A DNA stretch of 64,000 bases from Jeongeupia sp. USM3 (GTDB lineage: Bacteria; Pseudomonadota; Gammaproteobacteria; Burkholderiales; Chitinibacteraceae), in NCBI RefSeq assembly GCF_001808185.1, contig NZ_CP017668.1, positions 186,001 to 250,000 of the forward strand, read 5' to 3'. A program made the position numbers and the translations under genes. How positions within the stretch are numbered: position 1 is the first letter of the stretch; every line of letters begins with the position of its first letter. The notes below the pieces were generated by a model that was not told where the DNA came from, did no database searches, and worked only from the letters and a program-made list of their open reading frames with translations. Below, piece after piece: positions 53,443-61,046 of the stretch.

Positions 53443-53671
53443 TCGCCGGTGATGCGGGGCATCGGGATCGGGCTGACCTGCGATCTCGAATGGTGCGTTC
53501 GGGCGGCTGTCGTGAAATGGCGACCTGATGCCGGTCCGTCACGCGTTGTTCTCGTGGTGGAAAGCGCTGTTTGTCGCCCAAGAGCGACAAAATCGCACTG
53601 TTTGATGGGCGACAGGGAGTTGCTTCGCCTTTCTTGATGCCCATCCGTTTGATATATAACGATATTAATGC
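53443..53671. other. Intergenic region with nested TGTCGC inverted repeats
   Basis: No gene is seen. TTTGTCGC-(6)-GCGACAAA at 53570-53591 forms a hairpin, and TGTCGCCCA (53572-53580) can instead pair with TGGGCGACA (53606-53614), so the two are exclusive as RNA. As DNA they are three copies of a TGTCGC half-site 60-130 nt before the sigma-54-like promoter, the distance of an enhancer site. Confidence 0.5.
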
Positions 53672-53690
53672 TTGGCATGGATCGTGCTTT
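53672..53690 (+). promoter_or_regulatory. Sigma-54-type promoter (-24/-12)
   Basis: TTGGCATGGATCGTGCTTT: GG and GC are exactly 10 nt apart, as in TGGCACG-N4-TTGCW. Predicted start point about 53698, i.e. 28 nt before the ATG at 53726. Confidence 0.6.
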
Positions 53691-53725
53691 TATGAATGCT
53701 GACTGCACTTTTAATAGCCAAACCC

Positions 53726-54157
53726 ATGAAAAGAATGATGTCGATGCTTGCCTTGGTCTGCCTGATGGCTGCCGGCGGCGCCAATGCGATGTACACGTCC
53801 TGGCCATTCAATGGCCGGGTCATCAACCAGAGCGCGGTGGCCGTCAGCGCCTGGGATGGCGAGCATGACTTCTACCGCATTGCCGCGGGCTCGACGACGT
53901 CCAACACGTTCGATGTCGATCATATCCAGACCGAAGCGCGTGCCGGCTGGTGCAAGATCGGCCCGAACACCGTGACGGTGGCGCCCGATGCATCGATCCA
54001 CGGTTGCGAATGCTGGGTGAAGGCCGCCAGCGAGGCGTGCGCGCCGCAAGATCAGCGTTCGCTGCTTGCGCAGGTTGCGTCGGTCGTGCTGGGTCCGCAG
54101 CGGGTCAGGGTGGTGCTGGCCTACCTTTCGCCGGGACGGCCGGTGGCGGAAGCCTGA
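53726..54157 (+). CDS. Small secreted cysteine-containing protein, unknown
   Basis: A 143-residue protein with signal peptide MKRMMSMLALVCLMAAGGANA. The mature part begins MYTSWPFNGRVINQSAVAVSAWDGEHDFYRI and contains four cysteines (GWCKIG, HGCECW, EACAP), which could form two disulfides in the periplasm or outside. I do not recognise a domain. The start at 53726 is preferred to the ATG at 53696 because it gives a proper signal peptide and fits the sigma-54-like promoter. A strong terminator follows, so it is a single-gene unit. Confidence 0.65.
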   Translation: MKRMMSMLALVCLMAAGGANAMYTSWPFNGRVINQSAVAVSAWDGEHDFYRIAAGSTTSNTFDVDHIQTEARAGWCKIGPNTVTVAPDASIHGCECWVKAASEACAPQDQRSLLAQVASVVLGPQRVRVVLAYLSPGRPVAEA

Positions 54158-54181
54158 ACCCTGTCGTTGTTTGGCGACATG

Positions 54182-54211
54182 AAAAAGGCGCATCCGAAGA
54201 TGCGCCTTTTT
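54182..54211. terminator. Bidirectional intrinsic terminator
   Basis: AAAAAGGCGCAT-(6 nt)-ATGCGCCTTTTT, a 12-bp stem with T-runs in both directions, between two convergent genes. Confidence 0.92.
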
Positions 54212-54215
54212 GCAT

Positions 54216-54359
54216 TCAGCGTTGAATGCCGACGCCTACGTCGATATGGCCGGACACGCTGGTTTCCCGATCGACACTGGCGCAGCCGGCCAGTGCCAGC
54301 AACATCAGCACCGCGATCAGGTGTCTGCTAGTGCAGTTGCCGCGGCGCGGCGTCGCCAT
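54216..54359 (-). CDS. Small lipoprotein
   Basis: A 47-residue protein: MATPRRGNCTSRHLIAVLML followed by LALAGCASVDRETSVSGHIDVGVGIQR. It has a lipoprotein signal with lipobox LAGC and a mature part of only 22 residues. The start overlaps the end of the DUF2863 gene by 32 nt, so the two are coupled. A later in-frame ATG (codon 19) would shorten the signal too much. No family is recognised. Confidence 0.6.
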   Translation of the reverse strand: MATPRRGNCTSRHLIAVLMLLALAGCASVDRETSVSGHIDVGVGIQR

Positions 54360-55515
54360 GGTCGGTCTCCTCGGGGATTTCCGGGTGCAGCAGCTCGCCA
54401 TCGGCGTTCGGGTAGAGCGGCGTGCCGCAGTCGTCGCAGTAGTCGAGCGGAAAGTCGCGCTCGTGGATGCGGACGTCGCCGATGCCGATCTCGACCAGCA
54501 GCTGCTCGATCTCGCCGGCGCAATCGCTGGTCTCGTCCTCGCCATCGAGCAGGGGCCAGATGATACCGTGGAGCACCTGGTCGTCGCCGAGCTTGCAGAA
54601 GCCGACACGGTATTCCTCGAGTTCGCGGCCGGCGAACGGCGCAATGCTGGCCTGAAAATGCTTGGGTTCCAGATTGAGCGTCAGCACGAGGTAGGCGACG
54701 GTTGCACGCAGCGAGTAGGCGCGTGATGCCCGGTCGGCGTCACGCCAGGCGGCATGATAGGCGCCGGGCAGCAGCAGCTCGTACGCGGCGCCGGCCAGCA
54801 CCGGCTGCAGGGCGGCGCCGCCTTGCTGCCGCCATTGCTTCAGCGCTTCGTCGCGGTTGCCGTCTTCCTCCTGCCAGCGGAACACCGCTGCGCCGCTGGG
54901 CACGACGACGGCGCCGAGCAGATAGCGGGTGTCGGAGAGGAACTGCCGGGTTTCCGGTAGTTGGTCGGCGTCGAGCCTGAGTGTCTCGCGGCTGAATGCC
55001 GCATCGCCGAGTGCCTGGGTCAGCTCGGCGGTGGGGATGTAGCCGCGCGGCAACTGGTCCGGGCTGAACAGGTAGTCGGTGAGCGCAATCTTGGCGATCC
55101 GCGAGAAGACATGTGCACCGAGCTGGACGCGCAGGTTCTGCAGCTGGGCATCGGGCAGGTGGCCGCCGCCGATCTGCCAGCGCGACCAGGCCAGTGCCGG
55201 GGCGGCAAACAGCAGCACGTCCCAGCTGACGCCGTCGCGTTCGATCTGCTGGATCTCGCAAGCGGCCTCGATCGCATCGGCGAGCACGTTGTACGTTTCA
55301 CCGGCCTCGGACTCGCTGGCGGCATCGAGCGCCTGATTCAGCGCATCTTCTTCGCCATCGGCAATCAGGCGCTGCAGGCGTTCTGCCAGTTGCTTCTCCC
55401 AGAACACGTCTTCGAGGCGGCTGGTCGCGTGGGCCAGGCCGTCGGCCAGGCGCAGCAGATCGGCGGCATCGGCCGGGGTGCGACCCCGGCGTGAGGGGCG
55501 GTAACGCTTCAACAT
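54328..55515 (-). CDS. DUF2863 family protein
   Basis: A 395-residue soluble protein of the betaproteobacterial DUF2863 family. It begins MLKRYRPSRRGRTPADAADLLRLADGLAHATSRLEDVFWEKQL and ends with DYCDDCGTPLYPNADGELLHPEIPEE, a CxxC pair that could bind zinc, as in other members. Function is unknown. GGAG stands 9 nt before the ATG at 55515; another ATG five codons earlier (55530) is also possible. Confidence 0.83.
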   Translation of the reverse strand: MLKRYRPSRRGRTPADAADLLRLADGLAHATSRLEDVFWEKQLAERLQRLIADGEEDALNQALDAASESEAGETYNVLADAIEAACEIQQIERDGVSWDVLLFAAPALAWSRWQIGGGHLPDAQLQNLRVQLGAHVFSRIAKIALTDYLFSPDQLPRGYIPTAELTQALGDAAFSRETLRLDADQLPETRQFLSDTRYLLGAVVVPSGAAVFRWQEEDGNRDEALKQWRQQGGAALQPVLAGAAYELLLPGAYHAAWRDADRASRAYSLRATVAYLVLTLNLEPKHFQASIAPFAGRELEEYRVGFCKLGDDQVLHGIIWPLLDGEDETSDCAGEIEQLLVEIGIGDVRIHERDFPLDYCDDCGTPLYPNADGELLHPEIPEETDHGDAAPRQLH

Positions 55516-55550
55516 GCCCTGAGACTCCATCTCGATTCCAATCGTTTATT

Positions 55551-56063
55551 TTAGCGGATTCGGCCGGCGGGCAGCACACCGTCGTGCCGGATCATGCGCA
55601 GCGCGCCGTCGCCGTAGCCGTCGGCGGGGCCGAGCGGCGCAAAGCCGTGCCGGGACCAGAACGGCGCCGAACCCTGCACCGCGACCAGCAGTGTCCGGTG
55701 CAGTCCGGTGCGCTTTCCCCAGGCCAGTGCCGCGCCGATCAGCGCCTGGGCGACGCCGGTGCCGCGCGCAGACGGCAGGAGGGCCAGGTCGTGAAGGAAG
55801 TGGCAATCGGGCGCCGCCGGCAGCACGGCGAGCTCGGCTGCGAGCGGGGGCGGTGTCTCGCCGCGCCAGGCGTGGGTGAAAAAATAGCCGAGCGGCTGGC
55901 TGCCTCGCCAGGCCAGCCAGTGCGAATCCGGCGACAGATTCAGCTTGCGGGCGAAGACGTCGCGGCTTTCAAGGTAGCCGGCCGGGTAGCAGGCGGCCTG
56001 AATGGCGAGTACGTGCTCGAGCGTATCGGGCCGGATGGGGCGGAGTGCGAGGTCGGGTTTCAT
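55551..56063 (-). CDS. GNAT-family N-acetyltransferase
   Basis: A 170-residue GNAT protein. LALRPIRPDTLEHVLAIQAACYPAGYLESRDVF begins the fold, HFLHDLALLPSARGTGVAQALIGAAL contains the acetyl-CoA loop R-G-T-G-V-A, and PFWSRHGFAPLGPADGYGDGALRMI is the C-terminal motif. It resembles small-molecule acetyltransferases of the RimI-like group; substrate unknown. The start MKPDL gives the usual length. It is divergent from the YkgJ gene. Confidence 0.87.
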   Translation of the reverse strand: MKPDLALRPIRPDTLEHVLAIQAACYPAGYLESRDVFARKLNLSPDSHWLAWRGSQPLGYFFTHAWRGETPPPLAAELAVLPAAPDCHFLHDLALLPSARGTGVAQALIGAALAWGKRTGLHRTLLVAVQGSAPFWSRHGFAPLGPADGYGDGALRMIRHDGVLPAGRIR

Positions 56064-56149
56064 CGGGCTGGCGTTTTTGCAGTGCGTCGAGGTTAGCGGC
56101 TGGGGGCTGCGGCGGCAACGCGTTAAACTGCCGATTTTGTCCGGCCGCA

Positions 56150-56479
56150 ATGAATCCCTGTCTTTCCTGCGGTGCGTGCTGTGCCGCGTTCCGCGTGACC
56201 TTTCACCGCTCCGAACTCGAAAGCGAAGGCGGCTGCGTGCCGGATGCGCTGGCCGACGCCGAAACGAGCGAGCTCTACCGCTTGCGCGGCACCGACTACG
56301 CGCGGCCGCGCTGCGTGGCCCTGGTCGGCGAGATCGGCGTTGCCGTGCATTGCGGTCTCTATCGCGAGCGGCCGAATCCGTGCCGCGATTTTGCACCGCT
56401 GGCGGATGTCGGCGTTTTCTCCGAGGCATGCAACCGGGCGCGGGCCCGGCATGGACTGCCGGCGCTGCTGCTCGGGTAA
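56150..56479 (+). CDS. YkgJ family cysteine-cluster protein
   Basis: A 109-residue protein with MNPCLSCGACCAAFRVTFHRSE at the start (C-x2-C-x2-C-C) and later HCGLYRERPNPCRDFAPLA and EACNRARARHG, the zinc- or iron-binding cysteine cluster of the YkgJ/UPF0153 family. The function is unknown. Length is complete for the family. It starts 86 nt from the divergent GNAT gene. Confidence 0.88.
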   Translation: MNPCLSCGACCAAFRVTFHRSELESEGGCVPDALADAETSELYRLRGTDYARPRCVALVGEIGVAVHCGLYRERPNPCRDFAPLADVGVFSEACNRARARHGLPALLLG

Positions 56480-56566
56480 GGCCGGTCTGATCCGTGTGCG
56501 GTGCGGTTTGACCGGTGATTGCCGTGGGTCAAGGCGGTCGCCGCCGCCGCCGGCTATGCTCCCGCG

Positions 56567-57520
56567 ATGAGCCAGAACCCGATCCCCGCGCATTTCGGTG
56601 CGCATCGTTACTTCCGCTATCACGACCAGCTTGCGCAGCGCCATGGCGGCCGGGTGCAGAAGGTATCGCTGAACGCCGGCTTCACCTGCCCGAACCGCGA
56701 CGGCTCGCTCGGCCGGCGCGGCTGCACCTTCTGCAACAATGCCGGATTCACCCCGGCCTACCTGCACCGGCCGCTCGATCTGCAGGCGCAGCTCGACGAG
56801 GGCGTGGGGCGTCTGCGCCGGCGCTACCCGAAGACGCGCCATTTCTTCGCCTACTTCCAGGCATATACGAATACCTATGGCGAGCTTGAAACGCTCAAGT
56901 CGCAGTATGAGGCGGCGCTGGCCCACCCCGACATCGGCGGCCTGGTGATCGGTACGCGGCCTGACTGCCTGCCGGAACCCTTGCTCGACTATCTGGCCGG
57001 GCTGGCGCAACGCGCGCCGGTCGAGGTCGAGATCGGCATCGAGTCGTGCGACGATGCGGCGCTGCAGCGTGTCAACCGCGGTCACGATGTTGCCGCCAGC
57101 GTCGACGCGATCCGGCGCCTTGCCGAGCGCGGCTTGCCGGTCAGCGGTCACCTGCTGTTCGGCCTGCCCGGCGAGTCGCGGACCTCGCAGCTCGAAGCGG
57201 CGGCGACGCTGTCCCGGCTGCCGCTGGCGTCGTTGAAGATGCACCAGCTGCAGCTCATCCGCGGCACCGCGCTGGCGCGGGACTGGCGCCGCAATCCCGG
57301 CGCGGTGCCACTGTTCACGCCGGATGAGTATGTCGAGCTGGTGGTCGATTTTCTCGAGCGGCTGTCGCCGGCAATCGCCATCCAGCGCGTCGGCAGCGAG
57401 GTACCCGAGCGGCTGCGGCTGGCACCCGCGGACACCGTGCCGCTGGCCGCGCTGCAACAGCGTGTCGCCGCCAGGCTGGCCGAACGCCAGACCTGGCAGG
57501 GGCGCCTGTACGCACCGTAG
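56567..57520 (+). CDS. TIGR01212-type radical SAM protein (YhcC family)
   Basis: A 317-residue radical SAM protein. The cluster motif is CPNRDGSLGRRGCTFC, CX11CX2C, the unusual spacing of the YhcC group; RVQKVSLNAGFTCPNR, FFAYFQAYTNTYG, GLVIGTRPDCLPEPLL, EIGIESCDDAALQRVNRGHD and HLLFGLPGES follow. Function is unknown; YhcC relatives are linked loosely to tRNA or thiol chemistry without proof. It starts 87 nt after the YkgJ gene. Confidence 0.92.
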   Translation: MSQNPIPAHFGAHRYFRYHDQLAQRHGGRVQKVSLNAGFTCPNRDGSLGRRGCTFCNNAGFTPAYLHRPLDLQAQLDEGVGRLRRRYPKTRHFFAYFQAYTNTYGELETLKSQYEAALAHPDIGGLVIGTRPDCLPEPLLDYLAGLAQRAPVEVEIGIESCDDAALQRVNRGHDVAASVDAIRRLAERGLPVSGHLLFGLPGESRTSQLEAAATLSRLPLASLKMHQLQLIRGTALARDWRRNPGAVPLFTPDEYVELVVDFLERLSPAIAIQRVGSEVPERLRLAPADTVPLAALQQRVAARLAERQTWQGRLYAP

Positions 57521-57814
57521 CGGCATGCGCCGCAGTGCCTGCGTGGTGCTAGTCAGCCCGTGTGCCGTTGACGAACCGTTGTGGCCGGCACCGAGGCGCT
57601 TGGCGGCAATGCGCCGGTTTACGTGGTCCGGTGGTGGACGTCGCCCACGGATGCCTCATCCGGGTTGAGTCCCGGCCTCACGCCGGCGCTCGAGCGGCCG
57701 CGGCCTGCGCGGCTCATCCGTTCTGGCGCGACGGGTGCCCGGCCTGCGTCCGCCGGGGAGGAGCCGATGTCCATGAGCCCGGCGATCACCCGGCTGCGAT
57801 GAGCGCCGGACAGC
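57521..57814. other. Intergenic region without recognised gene
   Basis: About 290 nt between the YhcC gene and the helicase terminator. GC-rich, with small internal inverted repeats (for example GGGTTGAGTCCCGGCC), but no tRNA, no binding-site-plus-ORF combination and no family I recognise. A short - strand frame ending SVGDVHHRTT is open through it, probably by composition. Confidence 0.5.
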
Positions 57815-57840
57815 AAAAAGCCCGGCATTGCCGGGCTCTT
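57815..57840 (-). terminator. Intrinsic terminator of the DEAD-box helicase gene
   Basis: On the - strand AGCCCGGC-AAT-GCCGGGCT followed by TTTTGC, 20 nt after the helicase stop. Confidence 0.88.
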
Positions 57841-57856
57841 GCTGGTTGCGTTCGAA

Positions 57857-59866
57857 TTACTCCGGGCGACGCGGGCGGTCGAACGACTTGCCTGCCGGGC
57901 GCTCGCCACGCGGCTTGCCGGCCGGCTTGTCGCCGCCGAAGCCGCGGTCGCTGAACTGGCGCTCGCTGCGGTCGCCGTAGTTGCGGCGTTCCTGCGGTGC
58001 GCCGAACTCGCCGCGCGGTGCGCGGTCCTGACGATCGCCATAGCTGCGGCGCTCTTGCGGTGCGCCGAATTCGCCACGCGGTGCGCGGTCCTGACGGTCG
58101 CCATAGCTGCGGCGCTCTTGCGGTACGCCGAATTCGCCACGCGGTGCGCGGTCCTGACGGTCGCCATAGCTGCGGCGTTCCTGCGGTGCGCCGAACTCGC
58201 CGCGCGGTGCGCGGTCCTGACGATCGCCATAGCTGCGGCGCTCTTGCGGTGCGCCGAATTCGCCACGCGGTGCGCGGTCCTGACGGTCGCCATAGCTGCG
58301 GCGTTCTTGCGGTGCACCGCCGAAATCACGACGCGGCGCGCGGTCGTTGCGGTCGCCGTAGCTGCGCTCGCCTTGCGGCTTGCTGAAGCTGCGTTCGCCG
58401 CCGAAGCTGCGCTCCTGGTGCGGGGCGTCGCCGAACGACGGACGATCTTCGCGCGGCGCGCGGTCGGCGTAGCTGCGTTCGCCACGATCGCTGCTGAAGC
58501 TGCGGTCGCGCTGGCCGTAGCCGCCTTCGCGGCGGAAATTGCCGCCATCACGGCCGCCGAAACCGCGGCCGCCTTGCGGGCGACCACGACCTTCGCCACG
58601 CGGTGCGCGGTTGGCCGGGTTGAAGTTGGCTTCGAGGCCTTCGACGGCCATCGTTTCGACTTCGATTTCGTAGCGGCGACGGATCTTGGTCAGCAGGTGG
58701 AAATCGTTCTTGCCAACCAGCGACACGGCGCGGCCTTCGCGACCGGCACGGCCGGTACGGCCGATCCGGTGCACATAGTCTTCGGCGAACTTCGGCAGGT
58801 CGAAGTTCAGCACCAGGCCGATGCCGGCGACGTCGATGCCGCGGGCGGCGACATCGGTGGCGACGATGACGTCGATCTCACCGCGGCGCAGCTTGTCGAG
58901 GACCTTGCGGCGCATGCGTTGCGGCAGGTCGCCGTGCAGTGCGTCGGCGCGGATGCTGTCCATGCGCAGCGCATCGGCCACGCTGTCGGCGTCGACCTTG
59001 GTCGCGGTGAAGACGATGCTCTGGGTGTTCGGCGCGCCGTTGATCAGTGCGGCGGTCAGCTTGATCTTGTGCTCGTAGCCGTCGGCGTAGTGGATGGCCT
59101 GAGTGATGTTGGCGGTCGGGCTGCCTGTCGGTGCGAGTTCGACGCGGACCGGATCCTTCATCATCGGTGCGGCAAAGCGCTGGACGGTTTCCGACAGCGT
59201 GGCCGAGAACAGGGCGGTCTGGCGCTCGGCCGGCAGTTGCGACACGATGGTTTCGATGTCGTCGATGAAGCCCATGTCGAGCATGCGGTCGGCTTCGTCG
59301 AGCACCAGCAGTTCGAGGCGGCGGAAGTCGATGCGGCCGCTGTTCATCAGGTCCATCAGGCGGCCCGGGGTGGCGACGACGACTTCAACCGGCTGCGACA
59401 GTTGCTTGTGCTGCACCGGGTACGGCGTGCCGCCAACGATGCTGACGACCTTGCAGCGTGGAATGCGGCGGGTGAATTGGGTTGCCACCTTGGCAACCTG
59501 TTCGGCCAGTTCGCGGGTCGGGGTCAGCACCAGCACGCGCGGGCCGCGGCTGTGGTGCTTCGGCGCCATGCCCAGCATGTGGATCGCCGGCAGCAGGAAG
59601 GCTGCGGTCTTGCCGGTGCCGGTCTGCGCCGAAGCGAGCAGGTCGTTGCCGGCGAGGATTTGCGGAATGGCTTGCGCCTGGATCGCGGTCGGCGTGGTCA
59701 GGCCGTTGCTGGCCAGATCGCGGACGATGTCGATCGACAGGCCGAGAGCTTCAAAGGAGTTGGTTTCGGTCGTTTCGGTTGCGGCGGCGGCAACGGGCGC
59801 ATCGATGGCCGCTTCGACAACGCTGTCGAGGGCGGAGATGTTCTGGGTATTGTTTTCGGTATTCAT
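57857..59866 (-). CDS. DEAD-box RNA helicase with repetitive RG-rich tail (RhlE-type)
   Basis: A 669-residue helicase. Motifs in order: Q motif (FEALGLSIDIVRDLASNGLTTPTAIQAQ), Walker A AQTGTGKTA, PTRELAEQ, DEAD in LVLDEADRMLDMGF, SAT, RGIDVAGIGLVLNFDLP and HRIGRTGRAGREG, ending at about residue 400. The rest is a disordered Arg/Gly/Asp tail with five repeats of a 21-residue unit (core APQERRSYGDRQ), as in cold-adapted RhlE/CsdA-like proteins that unwind rRNA or mRNA duplexes. AAGGAAG precedes the ATG. A ~250-nt region with a hairpin (59923-59940) precedes it. Confidence 0.95.
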   Translation of the reverse strand: MNTENNTQNISALDSVVEAAIDAPVAAAATETTETNSFEALGLSIDIVRDLASNGLTTPTAIQAQAIPQILAGNDLLASAQTGTGKTAAFLLPAIHMLGMAPKHHSRGPRVLVLTPTRELAEQVAKVATQFTRRIPRCKVVSIVGGTPYPVQHKQLSQPVEVVVATPGRLMDLMNSGRIDFRRLELLVLDEADRMLDMGFIDDIETIVSQLPAERQTALFSATLSETVQRFAAPMMKDPVRVELAPTGSPTANITQAIHYADGYEHKIKLTAALINGAPNTQSIVFTATKVDADSVADALRMDSIRADALHGDLPQRMRRKVLDKLRRGEIDVIVATDVAARGIDVAGIGLVLNFDLPKFAEDYVHRIGRTGRAGREGRAVSLVGKNDFHLLTKIRRRYEIEVETMAVEGLEANFNPANRAPRGEGRGRPQGGRGFGGRDGGNFRREGGYGQRDRSFSSDRGERSYADRAPREDRPSFGDAPHQERSFGGERSFSKPQGERSYGDRNDRAPRRDFGGAPQERRSYGDRQDRAPRGEFGAPQERRSYGDRQDRAPRGEFGAPQERRSYGDRQDRAPRGEFGVPQERRSYGDRQDRAPRGEFGAPQERRSYGDRQDRAPRGEFGAPQERRNYGDRSERQFSDRGFGGDKPAGKPRGERPAGKSFDRPRRPE
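57972..58325 (-). repeat. 63-bp in-frame tandem repeat in the helicase tail
   Basis: Five full units and part of a sixth of a 63-bp (21-codon) repeat. Two variants alternate in the + strand order A-B-B'-A-B, differing at the same few bases (for example GAACTCGCCGCG against GAATTCGCCACG), which points to a duplicated A-B pair of 126 bp. All indels keep the frame. Confidence 0.9.
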
Positions 59867-59922
59867 TGCGACTTCCTTGCAGGGTGAAGCCGTTCTTGGG
59901 CAGACAAGACGACGAAACCCAG

Positions 59923-59940
59923 GCCCGCTGAGGAGCGGGC
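59923..59940 (-). other. Hairpin in the helicase 5' leader
   Basis: GCCCGCT-N4-AGCGGGC, a perfect 7-bp stem about 60 nt upstream of the helicase start. No T-run. It could be part of a cold-responsive leader or an upstream terminator relic. Confidence 0.45.
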
Positions 59941-60041
59941 AGGCGATTCGGGTCCATTGGCCTGGTCACGGCGTTAAAACATGCCGCCAACCAGAATGAA
60001 CCGCGAACGCAAAGGAACCGGATGAAAGGTCAGGGGCAATG

Positions 60042-60070
60042 CAAAAAACGAACCCGCGTCAAGCGCGGGT
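60042..60070 (-). terminator. Intrinsic terminator of the mscS-like gene
   Basis: On the - strand ACCCGCG-(5)-CGCGGGT then TCGTTTTTTGC, 51 nt after the MscS-like stop. Confidence 0.85.
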
Positions 60071-60120
60071 CGTCGATCTGTTGCGAACTATGCCAGATAA
60101 TTCCGGGCAGGGCAACAAGT

Positions 60121-60981
60121 TTATGATTTCACGTCAGTTTTTTCCGGGGTGCCGTAAAGCCCGGTCAGCAGCTCGCGCAGGATGCGCTGCTCGATGGTGG
60201 CGCGCTGGCCGAGCGGGGCCGGCAGTTGCAGGTGGAGCGAGATGTCCTCGCGGTCTTCGAGCGACATGCGCAGCCGGGGTTCGAGTGTCGGCGTTTCGAC
60301 CGCATAGCTGCGCTCGAGCTGGCGCGCGTGGTGCTTCAGGTCGTCGGCGTAGTCGGCGACGATGGCGTTGGCGCTGGCGAGCAGCAGCGTTTCGGCGTGC
60401 TGCCAGTCGGTCTGCCGGTCGATCGACACGTGGACGGTCTGGATCACGTACTGGCCCAGCGCGGTTTCGTTGAACAGCGGCTGGGACAGCAGCAGGCTGT
60501 TCGGGAACGTCACCGCCCGGCCGACGGTGCCCTTGTGCGTCTGGACCTGGCTCGATTCGTGCAGTGTCGTGCACAGCAGGTTGGTGTCGATGACAAGGCC
60601 GCGCAGGCCGCTGATCTCGATCCGGTCGCCGACGCTGAAGGCGTTGCTGCTGCTCCGGTAGATCGAGCCCATGCCGCAGAGGATCATTTCCTTGGTCGCC
60701 AGCACGATGGCGGCGGCGATGGCGACGAGCGAAACGGCCAGTGTTTCGATCTCGTTGGCCCAGATCAGCGCCATCGCGAGCACGAATACCACCAGCGCGA
60801 CATTGCGCAGCGTGACCAGCCAGCGGCGCTTGAGCTCGGCGCTCATGTCCCGGCGGCTGAGGATGGCGCGGCGCACCAGTGCGCGCACCAGCAGCAGCAC
60901 GCTGATGAAGATCAGCGATACGGCCGCGTCGCGGATGAAGGCGCGGTCGATGAAGGAGGGAAGCCAGTCGGCGATCAGCAT
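60121..60981 (-). CDS. Mechanosensitive channel, MscS family
   Basis: A 286-residue inner-membrane protein. Helices are seen at about 18-36, 55-75 and 78-100; the last is the Ala/Gly-rich pore helix (AVSLVAIAAAIVLATKEMI), followed by the MscS beta domain (SVGDRIEISGLRGLVIDTNLLCTTL) and PNSLLLSQPLFNETALG. Such channels release solutes during hypo-osmotic shock. It is shorter than KefA and close to MscS in size. It is separated from mltF by about 65 nt. Confidence 0.9.
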   Translation of the reverse strand: MLIADWLPSFIDRAFIRDAAVSLIFISVLLLVRALVRRAILSRRDMSAELKRRWLVTLRNVALVVFVLAMALIWANEIETLAVSLVAIAAAIVLATKEMILCGMGSIYRSSSNAFSVGDRIEISGLRGLVIDTNLLCTTLHESSQVQTHKGTVGRAVTFPNSLLLSQPLFNETALGQYVIQTVHVSIDRQTDWQHAETLLLASANAIVADYADDLKHHARQLERSYAVETPTLEPRLRMSLEDREDISLHLQLPAPLGQRATIEQRILRELLTGLYGTPEKTDVKS

Positions 60982-61046
60982 GGGGACGGGGCGAGTGGGA
61001 AGCGCTCCAGTCTAGCAGCCTTGCCGGCCCGGGCGATGTGCAAGAA

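Noticed and set aside
57972..58325. Possible CRISPR array
   Set aside because: The units are contiguous, in frame and coding; there are no unique spacers.
57839..59887. 682-codon + strand frame opposite the helicase
   Set aside because: Antisense of the helicase; the Ala-rich repeat pattern only mirrors the 63-bp repeat.
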